NCBI GenBank assembly: GCA_015233615.1
Contig: JADFXJ010000019.1
Coordinates: 1 to 43,918 of the forward strand
Direction: 5' to 3'
Origin: Nitrospirota bacterium
Lineage (GTDB): Bacteria > Nitrospirota > Thermodesulfovibrionia > Thermodesulfovibrionales > Magnetobacteriaceae
Length of the DNA: 43,918 nt
Part shown: one piece after another, positions 8,121 to 16,011 of the stretch
Numbering within the stretch: position 1 is the first letter of the stretch
Layout of the letters: each line of letters begins with the position of its first letter
Position numbers and translations under genes: made by a program
Notes under the pieces: generated by a model
The model's database searches: none
The model's input: the letters and a program-made list of their open reading frames with translations, nothing else
What the model was told of the DNA's origin: nothing

Positions 8121-11018
8121 GTGGCAACCGGCTCGGCAGCCGGCAGAGCGGCCAGGGTAGCAGCGAAGGTAGAGCCCGGGCATTTGCCGGCCGAGCCGTC
8201 AGCCGAGCCGTCAGCCGTATTCGCGGGATTCGCGGGATGGTTGTTGGCGTTGTGGTTTTTAACGGTGGTTCTTCTGCCGATACAATCATACGCACTCGTG
8301 GCCGTGCCGGTATCAAGCATAACCGTAAAGGGGCTTTACAACGTGCCGGAGAGAGAATTCCTCTTCATGTTAGGCCTGAAAAAAGGCGGCACTCTTGACC
8401 CAATATCCATCGGGGAAGGCATAAAAGCAGCCTTCCTGAAGGGAACGTTTAACGACATACGTGTCTACGCCGATGGTGGCAACGTCACCGTAGAGGTTGT
8501 GGAGAGGCCTTTCGTGAATTCCGTGGACACCCATGGCACAAGCCATTTTAGCGGAAAAAAACTGCGGGCGGACTTCGAACTCAAGGCTGGCGACCAGTTT
8601 AGCGAAGGAATTTTGGGCAAGGCGATAGAGGCTATGAAGAAATCCCTTGCCAGGAAGGGTTTTCCAAAAGCCGTGGTTACGGCCAGGGCGATATATACAA
8701 AGATTCCATACAGGGTTAACGTGGAGTTAAAGGTTGACGAGGGTACTCCCCTTGTCATAAAAAGTGTTGCCATAAATGGCCTGCAAGGAAGCAGATTCCG
8801 GCCCGCGAATTCGGCAGACGGCTCAAGCCGCAGTGACGAAAATGGCCCATTGCAAAAGAATAATGCCGAAAGCGGGTTTATACAACTTATAAAGATATCT
8901 CCCGGTGACGTATTCGACCGCGATAAAGTAGAAGCTAAAATAGCCGATGCCGCCAACGAGTTAAAAAAAGAGGGTTACTTCAACCCCAGGGTAGGGCCGT
9001 TTACCTACGACGAGGGTACCGGTGCTCTGAACGTTAAGGTAGCCACAGGGAAAAAGCTACAGGTACTTTTTGTGGGTAACGAGAAGTTTTCGCAAAAGGC
9101 ACTTGCCAAAGAGATGCCATTTTTCGAATACCGTAACATCGACTCCGGCACAATCGAGGAAGCCCTGTTGCAGATAGTGGCCATGTACCACCAAAAAGGC
9201 TACGCGTACGTTTCAGTTACCTACGAAAAGACGGAAACCGACGTTGAGGCAAAGATAATTTTTACCATAACCGAGGGGCCCTCATACAAGGTCTCAGGCA
9301 TATCCCTGAAGGGCGTTTCCATTAAAGAAAAGCCAATCCTGGATATCCTGTCTTTGCAAAAGGGCGCGCCCTTTGACCCGGATACCATCGAGGACGCAAA
9401 GGATGCCATTGTCGAGTACTACAGTACCATCGGCTTTTCGAATGCCAGGGTGATGAGCTTTGCAAACGAAACGCGCGACCTGGAAAAAACGGCCGCCCTG
9501 ACGATAGTAATAAACGAAGGTGACAGGCTAACCATAGGCAGTATAGAAGTATCGGGGACCGACGAAAAGGAAGTGGATTCCCGCTTTCGCGAGAATGACA
9601 TATTAGATAAAGAGGTACGACCCATACTGAATCTGAAGAGCGGCACTGCCCTTAACGAGTATGAATTGTTCGAAGCCAGGCAGCGGGCTATAAGCTACTA
9701 TTCCGGCATGGGATACAACGACATAAAGGTGGCTATAGAGAAAAAACCCCACGATACGGCCGTGGACCTGGTGTTTGCGATAGACAAAGGAGAGCGGTAC
9801 GTTTTTGGAGACACCATCGTCGCAGGCAACAGGAAAACGAAGTGGGAGGTTTTTAGACGAATATTCGCACATAAACGGGGAGACCCCTTCAACGCTTCCA
9901 CCGTTTACGAAGAGGTCAGGGACCTATACAAGACCGAGCTCTTCAGTAACGTTAACGTGTCTTTTGTGGACAGGCCCGGCCACGTAAAAGACGTGCTGTT
10001 TTCCGTAAACGAGGCAGACGCAAAAATCGTGGATTTCGGCTTAGGCTATGGCGAGTACGAAGGCCCCAGGGGAAGCCTCGGTATCAGGTACCTGAACCTC
10101 ATGGGGATGGACAGGCAAGTGAGCCTGCAGGCGAAGATGAGCGGACTTAACCAGAGATATTCGCTTCAGTACTACGAACCGTGGTTCATAACCAAAAACC
10201 TTCCCCTGAGGGCAACCATAGGCTATGAAGACCGGAAGGAGATAGATATCGACACCAGGGATATCCGCTACAGGGTGGAAAAATACTCAGCCTCCATAGG
10301 AGTCGAGCGTTACCTGACCGATAAGCTTAAAGGACAGGTATATTATGAGTTTTCCCTGGCTAATACCTGGGACGTAAGGCCTGATATAACGTTGTCGAGG
10401 GACGACGTCGGCACTCTCGTAGTCAGTGCCATAGTGCCCTCGCTTATATACGACACCAGAAACAGCCTGACAAATCCCTCGTCGGGAATCTTAGCCGGGG
10501 CGTCGCTGAAGTTTGCCACGGCATTGCTTATGTCTCAGACCGACTTCACAAAGCTCTCCGGATATATGAACTACTACAGGGGACTTTCGGACGACTTTAT
10601 ACTTGCCGCCTCTGTAAGAACCGGCATAGCCCAGGGCTGGAACCAGACCACCGACCTGCCTATCACGGAGCGCTTCTTTCTCGGCGGCAGCACAACCGTC
10701 AGAGGATACGGACAAGACAATCTCGGCCCCAAGGGGTACAACGGCGACCCTACGGGTGGAAATGCGTATCTTATGGGCAACCTTGAACTAAGGGTAAACG
10801 TAATCGACAATTTCGGTGTTGTCCCGTTCTTTGACGCCGGCAACCTCTGGAACGATATAAACAAGTATAATCCGGCGGATGTAAAGTATACCACCGGCCT
10901 CGGCCTTAGGTACATGACCCCCGTAGGCCCTCTCAGGGTTGACTACGGACATTTGCTCTCCCACGAAAAAGACGAACGGGCGGGGCGGTTTTATTTCAGT
11001 ATAGGCCAGGCTTTCTAG
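8121..11018 (+). CDS. Omp85-family outer-membrane assembly protein (BamA/TamA-like) with about seven POTRA repeats
   Basis: A 965-residue outer-membrane insertase. A hydrophobic signal-like segment (about residues 38-60) is followed by roughly seven POTRA-like repeats, recognisable from openings such as SSITVKGLYNVPE, IKSVAINGLQG, LFVGNEKFSQKAL, VSGISLKGVSIKE, IGSIEVSGTDEKEV and FGDTIVAGNRKTKWEV. A 16-strand barrel follows with the Omp85 motif TTVRGYG near residue 858 and a terminal GRFYFSIGQAF. BamA usually has five POTRAs and TamA three, so I leave the symbol empty. The GTG start at 8121 lies 7 bp after tamB, consistent with a TamB partner. Odd: the first ~38 residues and two inter-POTRA linkers are encoded by palindromic repeat DNA, so the true N-terminus could be later. 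Confidence 0.88.
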   Translation: MATGSAAGRAARVAAKVEPGHLPAEPSAEPSAVFAGFAGWLLALWFLTVVLLPIQSYALVAVPVSSITVKGLYNVPEREFLFMLGLKKGGTLDPISIGEGIKAAFLKGTFNDIRVYADGGNVTVEVVERPFVNSVDTHGTSHFSGKKLRADFELKAGDQFSEGILGKAIEAMKKSLARKGFPKAVVTARAIYTKIPYRVNVELKVDEGTPLVIKSVAINGLQGSRFRPANSADGSSRSDENGPLQKNNAESGFIQLIKISPGDVFDRDKVEAKIADAANELKKEGYFNPRVGPFTYDEGTGALNVKVATGKKLQVLFVGNEKFSQKALAKEMPFFEYRNIDSGTIEEALLQIVAMYHQKGYAYVSVTYEKTETDVEAKIIFTITEGPSYKVSGISLKGVSIKEKPILDILSLQKGAPFDPDTIEDAKDAIVEYYSTIGFSNARVMSFANETRDLEKTAALTIVINEGDRLTIGSIEVSGTDEKEVDSRFRENDILDKEVRPILNLKSGTALNEYELFEARQRAISYYSGMGYNDIKVAIEKKPHDTAVDLVFAIDKGERYVFGDTIVAGNRKTKWEVFRRIFAHKRGDPFNASTVYEEVRDLYKTELFSNVNVSFVDRPGHVKDVLFSVNEADAKIVDFGLGYGEYEGPRGSLGIRYLNLMGMDRQVSLQAKMSGLNQRYSLQYYEPWFITKNLPLRATIGYEDRKEIDIDTRDIRYRVEKYSASIGVERYLTDKLKGQVYYEFSLANTWDVRPDITLSRDDVGTLVVSAIVPSLIYDTRNSLTNPSSGILAGASLKFATALLMSQTDFTKLSGYMNYYRGLSDDFILAASVRTGIAQGWNQTTDLPITERFFLGGSTTVRGYGQDNLGPKGYNGDPTGGNAYLMGNLELRVNVIDNFGVVPFFDAGNLWNDINKYNPADVKYTTGLGLRYMTPVGPLRVDYGHLLSHEKDERAGRFYFSIGQAF
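8190..8236 (+). repeat. Palindromic/tandem repeat in the 5' end of the Omp85 gene
   Basis: Two copies of a 12-mer (GAGCCGTCAGCC) run into GTATTCGCGGGATTCGCGGG. The second part recurs almost exactly at 42388-42409, in non-coding DNA. The translated product (AEPSAEPSAVFAGFAG) precedes the hydrophobic signal segment, so a mobile palindromic repeat has been built into the start of this protein. Confidence 0.7.
8794..8838 (+). repeat. Palindromic repeat inserted in frame in the Omp85 gene (first site)
   Basis: The sequence opens with GATTCCGGCCCGCGAATTC, which recurs exactly in reverse orientation at 42400-42418, and closes with GCCGCAGTGACG. It encodes a Ser/Arg/Asn-rich linker (SRFRPANSADGSS) inside a POTRA-like unit between NGLQG and FIQLIKISPGDVF. 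The ends resemble the repeats at 9575 and 22317. Confidence 0.75.
9575..9600 (+). repeat. 26-bp palindromic repeat inserted in frame in the Omp85 gene (second site)
   Basis: An identical 26-mer (core CCCGCTTTCGCGAGAATGAC) occurs at 13799-13824 in a non-coding MITE-like element. Here it encodes DSRFREND between two POTRA-like repeats. The flanking residues DEKEV and DKEV look like a short target duplication. Confidence 0.85.
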
Positions 11019-11062
11019 GAGTTGGAGATGATTGATAGGCGTTGGAAAGGATACGGTTTAGA

Positions 11063-11653
11063 ATGAAAATGCTTACACACAAAGCAATCGCAGTATTAAC
11101 CAAATCTATCATGGCATTCGCCATGGCCATTGCAGCATTCGCCATAGTATATGCCGGCTCTACCGATACTCAGGCTGCCGGCCCAAACGGTGTCGATTCA
11201 TCGGTTGACAGTGTTCACGCCGGGCTCCTCGACAGGGTGGTGGCTTTTATCGACAACATGGCCATAACCCTCGGTGAATTCGAAAAAGAATACGAAGAGG
11301 CTAAAAAACAGACCCCCGGCGTCACTAAAACCGATGTTATAAACGGGATAATAAACCGCAAACTCCTCCTTGAAGCCGCTAAAGAGTCGCATATAAGCGG
11401 GGTTGACGACGACGATACACTAAAGCAGTACATAAACCTCAAAATAAGGTCTTACGTAATGATAAAGAACGAGGATATAGAAAATTACTACAACCAAAAC
11501 AAGGCCGATTTCGAGGGCCAACCCATCGTATCGGTGCGCGGCAAGATAGAGAAATACCTCACGGAAGAGCAGGTAAATAAGAACCTGAATGCCCAGCTCA
11601 AAGAACTCCGGGAAAACTCCTATATCAGGATTCAACTTGACGAGCAACGGTAG
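11063..11653 (+). CDS. SurA N-domain-like periplasmic chaperone without a PPIase domain
   Basis: About 196 residues, starting at the ATG at 11063; a TTG 21 bp upstream is in the same frame. A signal peptide (about residues 9-35, rich in Ala/Ile/Met) precedes LLDRVVAFIDNMAITLGEFEKEYEEA and a NGIINRKLLLEAAKESHI helix, the hallmark of SurA_N/PpiD chaperone domains. There is no parvulin domain, so it probably acts only as a holdase for outer-membrane proteins, in keeping with the Omp85 gene 44 bp upstream. The C-terminal helix pair (LTEEQVNKNLNAQLKELRE) completes the SurA fold. Last gene of the envelope run. Confidence 0.75.
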   Translation: MKMLTHKAIAVLTKSIMAFAMAIAAFAIVYAGSTDTQAAGPNGVDSSVDSVHAGLLDRVVAFIDNMAITLGEFEKEYEEAKKQTPGVTKTDVINGIINRKLLLEAAKESHISGVDDDDTLKQYINLKIRSYVMIKNEDIENYYNQNKADFEGQPIVSVRGKIEKYLTEEQVNKNLNAQLKELRENSYIRIQLDEQR

Positions 11654-11671
11654 CTTTTTCTCTAAGTCGTG

Positions 11672-12184
11672 TTAATCAAGTCCAAAGCTCTTGCACGAGC
11701 TTTTACTAAGTCGTGTCGCAGGCTTGCAACAGTCGGCAATATTGCTATCACAGAGAAGTTTCTTCGCATTTCTTTTTGATGAGTAAACCTTGGGATACTC
11801 ACCCTTTTTATAAAACTGCTTATTTGTTATAAACGGGATGGAACGTTTATCCTGTGTGCAGACCAATTTTACGCCACTAACAGCTATAATAGCAACTATA
11901 TGAGGGTCGTCGAAATCGTTTGTTTTAAATGCACTGTACTCATTTTCTTTGTTGTCAACAGCATCCTTGTCTACAATAACAACCTTGTTTACTTTGTTGA
12001 ATTCCTTGAAGAGCGTCCGGAATGTATTTGCTTTTTCTAATTCGTCTTTGTAGGTTGTTCCCCCATAGACAATTTTCCCTTTACCTTCTACAATCCATTT
12101 AAGAACAGCTTTAAAATTACTATGATCTTTGTTCTTTTGATCAAATACAGAACTCAAACTATTTGTATCTATTACTATGCACAT
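11672..12184 (-). CDS. PIN-domain ribonuclease-like protein, partner of the ABC ATPase
   Basis: A 170-residue protein with PIN-domain features: IVIDTN at the N-terminus (D6, N8), YKDELEK (E48/E50), NDFDDPHIVAI (D92/D93) and VCTQDKR (D112). These match the acidic residues that bind catalytic metal in PIN nucleases. PIN proteins generally cut RNA, and many are VapC-type toxins. Its ATG shares one base with the TAA of the upstream ATPase (TAATG), so the two are translationally coupled. The last 30 residues are Ser/Cys/Lys-rich and look unstructured. AT-rich compared with the flanking envelope genes, suggesting acquisition. No antitoxin-like small gene accompanies it; the ATPase probably controls it. 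Confidence 0.75.
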   Translation of the reverse strand: MCIVIDTNSLSSVFDQKNKDHSNFKAVLKWIVEGKGKIVYGGTTYKDELEKANTFRTLFKEFNKVNKVVIVDKDAVDNKENEYSAFKTNDFDDPHIVAIIAVSGVKLVCTQDKRSIPFITNKQFYKKGEYPKVYSSKRNAKKLLCDSNIADCCKPATRLSKSSCKSFGLD

Positions 12185-13542
12185 TATCTTATCCCTAATA
12201 TTGAAAGTTCTTCCTTTATGAAGAAGTTCCGGAAAGATTCCGGCTGGGTCTCTTCATATTTTCCGTTTGGCAGGATCTTTATAGAAGATGCCTTGTTCAG
12301 ACCATCCGTTCGTTCAAAGAAAACAACCTGAGAACTCAAAATATCTTTGCCACGGTTAATCTTAAGACGAAAACGATCGATTATGAAATCACTATGAGTC
12401 TCGATGAAGAACCTTTCTTTTGCTTGTATTGCAAGGTCATACAAAACATCGCCAAGTGCTGCCTGTGCCCTTGGGTGAAGATGAACCTCCGGTTGCTGGA
12501 TTGCAAACCAGGAATTCTTTGCACGTGCAAAAAATTCTACTAATATTGGTAATGATTGACTTACACCGTAACCAACACTATTAATATTCAGAGGTTTATC
12601 GTCAAGCACAATCCGAAGTTCAAATGCTGAAGCAGAATCTTCGCCGAACTTTTTTATCTCAAGATCCTTAAACAATCCACTTTCTTTACCGTACTTTTGC
12701 ATAAATTTCCGAAATTCTATAGCTTGCTTCAACTTTTTATCTTCAAGCAAATTCTTTATTAAATAGGGAACGTGTTGTCCTTCGGCAGAATAAGATAATT
12801 TGATCTGGTCATATGTCTTCTTTGGTTTACTTCTCACCGGCTCAATCCAGGTGAAATTATCAGCAAAATACGGATTTTGTGAAAATGAAGGAACAAATGT
12901 CCATTTCACCTCGGTATTTCTCTCTATTGCAATAGCATCGACTATCGCCAATAATTTTACACCATACTTGCCCTTTATTATAGGGAAAGGAAACCGTCCT
13001 TCCGTTAAATCCACATCATCACTTTTTGTCTCCAGCCAGGAATCAAATGTTGCTATGATATGACCACATAGTTCTTTGTCATACTTAAAGGTATCGGCTT
13101 TGTATTTTATCTTGTTGTCAGTAATAAATGCTTGTACCGTATTTACCTCAGTATTTACAATAGTATATATATTATTATCCCCGTGTAACCCAACTTCCAC
13201 GATATAGCAAAACCTGGAAATCGATGGTATCCCTTTTTTTTCGTGAAACTCCATTAAAAAAGCAAACAACGAAGGTTTTTCACTATCCGGCTGATCAAAC
13301 GTGCAGTCAATCAAACCTACCCGAAAATAATCGGTATCGGCAATATCTCTGTAGTTGCCGAATTGGTATTCACCTTGATTAAAATCCTGATTTATCCAAA
13401 AATCGGGCAATGAAAAAAGATTGATTAATGCAAGAATCGATGTTTTTCCGGTGCTATTTTCGCCGACAAAAAAATTCACATCTTCCAAAGATATATATTG
13501 CCGGTCAAACCCTCTAAAGTTCTCGACAAAAAGAAATCTCAT
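12184..13542 (-). CDS. OLD/DUF3696-like AAA (ABC-type) ATPase
   Basis: A 452-residue SMC/OLD-like ATPase. Walker A is GENSTGKTS (residues 27-35), an ABC signature-like GYGVSQSLP lies near 324-332, Walker B is QQPEVHLHP (349-357) and the H-loop is ETHSD (381-385). The end (KILPNGKYEETQPESFRNFF) resembles DUF3696. There is no TOPRIM domain as in OLD proteins; the nuclease appears to be supplied in trans by the overlapping PIN gene. GAGAGGA lies upstream of the ATG as a ribosome site. Related ABC ATPases sense phage or DNA ends and unleash an effector (OLD, PARIS, Septu, Gabija-type modules). That role is inferred here, not shown. AT-rich against its neighbours. Confidence 0.8.
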   Translation of the reverse strand: MRFLFVENFRGFDRQYISLEDVNFFVGENSTGKTSILALINLFSLPDFWINQDFNQGEYQFGNYRDIADTDYFRVGLIDCTFDQPDSEKPSLFAFLMEFHEKKGIPSISRFCYIVEVGLHGDNNIYTIVNTEVNTVQAFITDNKIKYKADTFKYDKELCGHIIATFDSWLETKSDDVDLTEGRFPFPIIKGKYGVKLLAIVDAIAIERNTEVKWTFVPSFSQNPYFADNFTWIEPVRSKPKKTYDQIKLSYSAEGQHVPYLIKNLLEDKKLKQAIEFRKFMQKYGKESGLFKDLEIKKFGEDSASAFELRIVLDDKPLNINSVGYGVSQSLPILVEFFARAKNSWFAIQQPEVHLHPRAQAALGDVLYDLAIQAKERFFIETHSDFIIDRFRLKINRGKDILSSQVVFFERTDGLNKASSIKILPNGKYEETQPESFRNFFIKEELSILGIR

Positions 13543-13752
13543 CTAAAATATCCTCTCTATAAGGAAATAGGATGGTTGTAGTAACGATAATATCTTCTTA
13601 CTTCAGCCACTCTTTTTTTAAAAGAGTAGCATATTATTTTCAGACAAGTCAATAAATATTTCGTTTTACAATGTAAATCCCGGAGGTTTTTCCCACAATG
13701 GAGTCGTTGCCCCATTCCGTTGCCGTCTAAGTGAGTCTTCCTCTATCGGATT

Positions 13753-13855
13753 TATAGCAATCGCCGAAAGTCTTTTCCAGAACAGTTGATAAAAGAATGG
13801 ATTCCCGCTTTCGCGAGAATGACAAAAAGGGAAAAGACTTTTGGTGATTGCTATA
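13753..13855. mobile_element. MITE-like element with ~26-bp terminal inverted repeats
   Basis: Left end TATAGCAATCGCCGAAAGTC and right end GACTTTTGGTGATTGCTATA are imperfect inverted repeats. The interior holds the 26-bp palindromic repeat also found inside the Omp85 gene at 9575. There is no ORF. A related right end lies at 42173-42203. This element fills most of the 315-bp gap between the ATPase and the metallophosphoesterase. Confidence 0.75.
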
Positions 13856-13857
13856 GA

Positions 13858-14730
13858 TCACGTTAAGACGATAATCGTGACTTCGGGGGGGCAATTATAC
13901 CGTATCGGGAGGATGGTATGCCCGATACCCCGCGTAACGTAAACCCTTCTGCCGTTGTCTTCGATCAGGCCTATACGGTACCTCTGGCCATAAACGGAAG
14001 GAAGAAAAGGGGAGCCGATTATCGGCAGCACTACTTGTCCACCGTGGGTGTGTCCCGAGAGGACGATGTCTATCTTTTTATACAATGGATCTATGCCGGC
14101 GTTTATGTCCGGATTGTGGCTTAAAAGTATCTTTACGGAATTGCGGTCCAGTCCCTCGTAAGCACCGTTTATGGAGCAGCTTTGTTCCCAGAAGTCGTCC
14201 ACTCCCAGGAGATATATACTCCCGCCTTGTCTGGTTAGCTCCACCGCGCTGTTTCTCAGCCATTCTACTCTAAATTTCATGGTAAACTTCGTGCAAATGG
14301 CCTCTATAGCCGCATCTCCGCCCCAGAAGTCGTGGTTGCCTAATACTCCGTAAATTCCCATAGGAGCCCTGAGCGTGGAAAGTGCGTCCGCGCAAACGTC
14401 TACGTATTTTACGTCGAATGCGCTGTCGATGATTTTTTTAGGGTGCATCCTGCCGCTAATGAAGTCGCCAAGGAGGACGATCATGTCTGGCCTGGCTTCC
14501 ATGGCCATTTTTGCCGCGGTGGCTATCAGGTCTTTACCGACCAGAAGCGATGAGTGTATGTCGCTCAGAACTGCGATTTTTGTGCCCTTGAATTGAAGCG
14601 GCAGACCATCAATCTGTATAGGTACGTAGTCTAAGGTAAGTTCGAACCGGGAGGAATTGAACATTCCTTTGGATACTCCGAAAACGGTAAAGGCTCTGAG
14701 ACTGTGTTTCAAAAACTGGCGTCTGTTCAT
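13858..14730 (-). CDS. Tat-exported metallophosphoesterase (YkuE/YaeI-like)
   Basis: A 290-residue calcineurin-like phosphoesterase. The N-terminus MNRRQFLKHSLRAFTVFG is a twin-arginine signal. Metal-binding motifs appear in order: LSDIH (D-x-H, near residue 57), LLGDF, LGNHDFWGG, LSHNPD and SGHTHGGQ. YkuE/YaeI relatives hydrolyse lipid pyrophosphates or phosphodiesters at the membrane, and some (LpxG/LpxI-like roles) act in lipid A synthesis. The adjacent divergent lpxL-type gene makes an envelope-lipid role plausible, but the substrate cannot be read from the sequence. The stop codon abuts the right end of the MITE-like element. Confidence 0.85.
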   Translation of the reverse strand: MNRRQFLKHSLRAFTVFGVSKGMFNSSRFELTLDYVPIQIDGLPLQFKGTKIAVLSDIHSSLLVGKDLIATAAKMAMEARPDMIVLLGDFISGRMHPKKIIDSAFDVKYVDVCADALSTLRAPMGIYGVLGNHDFWGGDAAIEAICTKFTMKFRVEWLRNSAVELTRQGGSIYLLGVDDFWEQSCSINGAYEGLDRNSVKILLSHNPDINAGIDPLYKKIDIVLSGHTHGGQVVLPIIGSPFLPSVYGQRYRIGLIEDNGRRVYVTRGIGHTILPIRYNCPPEVTIIVLT

Positions 14731-14919
14731 GTAAGTGGCATCTTTCCTATAAAGCTATAGTATTATTATAGCATATTTATAGCAATATGGTGACATGCTG
14801 GTAACGTTAGTTCTCCGATTCGGTCTTTAAATATCGCAAACCGGTGACCTGTAAAATGACCAGCAAAACGGTAGCCCTACCATTATGGCGTTAGTTTCTG
14901 GTAAAATTCATATCGGCAG

Positions 14920-16011
14920 ATGAAGACGGACAAAACAGGCTCCAAAAAAAGATCCGAACTGAGGTGGTTGGCAGAGTATGCGGCCGTCAGGGTATTGTTT
15001 TTCGTTGCAGATCTGCTGCCTTCGAAAGTGATTAAGGCTCTCAGCGCGCTTTTAGGACGGCTGCTTTACGAGCTTGTGCCGAAGAGGCGCCGGATAGCAC
15101 TCGAAAACCTTCGATATGCTTTTGCCGGCAAAAGCGAGGGAGAGCTGAAAGCCCTTGCCCTCGAAAGCTTCCGGGCTTTTTTTCTTAACTTTCTGGAAGT
15201 CATAAAGCAACGCCGGGTTTTGCTTGCCGGGGATGCGGCGGAGAAACTCGAAAGAAACACTGCCGGCGTATCCGCCCTGTTCGAGAAGGCCAGGGAGATA
15301 CACGATAAAAGCGGCGGATGTATCTTCGTCACTCCTCATTTGGGTAACTGGGAGCTGTTGCCTTACGTAAGCTCCATCGCGGGGATTCAGATGGTAGTGG
15401 TGGTTCGGCCAATGGATAACCCGTACCTCGAACGGCTGATATACGCGAAGCGTTCACAAAGCGGCCAGCTCTTCATCGCCAAGAAAAACTCGCTGTTTGC
15501 GCTTCAGAAGACGCTAATGCAGGGGAAGTCCGTAGGCCTTTTGCCGGATCAGAGCACGGCCAAAGGTGTTTACGTAAACTATTTTGGACGGCCTGCTACC
15601 GCCACCCCGGTGCCGGCTATGCTGAGCACTTTATACAAGCGTCCGATTGTGGTGGTTGCCTGTTGCCGCACAAAGGATGCAAACCGGTTTACCGGGTACG
15701 TGTCCGATCCCATCTATCCGGGGGAGTACAAAAGCGAAAAGGCCGAGATTCTAAGGCTGACGCGGGAACTCACCGGCGAAATGGAGCGGGTTGTCGCCAT
15801 GTTTCCCGGCCAGTACCTGTGGATGCACAACAGGTGGAAACGCTACGGTAAGGAAAACCTCTGGGCCAAAGATGCAGGTCAAACCACCGGGCCGGATAAG
15901 GTTGATAAAGATAAGGTTAAGGAAGGCGATGTTAAGGCGGGTGAGGTTAATAAGGATGAGGTCAAGGTTAGTGATGTTAAGGCGGACGAGCTTAAGGAGG
16001 ATAGGCGGTGA
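14920..16011 (+). CDS. lpxL: Lipid A biosynthesis acyltransferase (LpxL/HtrB family)
   Basis: A 363-residue inner-membrane acyltransferase that adds a secondary fatty acid to lipid A. An N-terminal hydrophobic segment (VRVLFFVADLLPSKVIKAL) is followed by RRRIALENLRYAF, the catalytic HLGNWE motif (H-x4-E) near residue 141, and GLLPDQST. The fold region ends with QYLWMHNRWK. Beyond this, about 50 residues of Lys/Asp/Val-rich repeats (units like DKVKEGDVKAGEV) form a charged tail not typical of the family, encoded by a degenerate ~12-bp repeat (15899-16006). Its stop overlaps the GTG of the PfkB gene by four bases (GTGA). Which acyl position it serves (LpxL or LpxM) is not decidable. Confidence 0.85.
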   Translation: MKTDKTGSKKRSELRWLAEYAAVRVLFFVADLLPSKVIKALSALLGRLLYELVPKRRRIALENLRYAFAGKSEGELKALALESFRAFFLNFLEVIKQRRVLLAGDAAEKLERNTAGVSALFEKAREIHDKSGGCIFVTPHLGNWELLPYVSSIAGIQMVVVVRPMDNPYLERLIYAKRSQSGQLFIAKKNSLFALQKTLMQGKSVGLLPDQSTAKGVYVNYFGRPATATPVPAMLSTLYKRPIVVVACCRTKDANRFTGYVSDPIYPGEYKSEKAEILRLTRELTGEMERVVAMFPGQYLWMHNRWKRYGKENLWAKDAGQTTGPDKVDKDKVKEGDVKAGEVNKDEVKVSDVKADELKEDRR

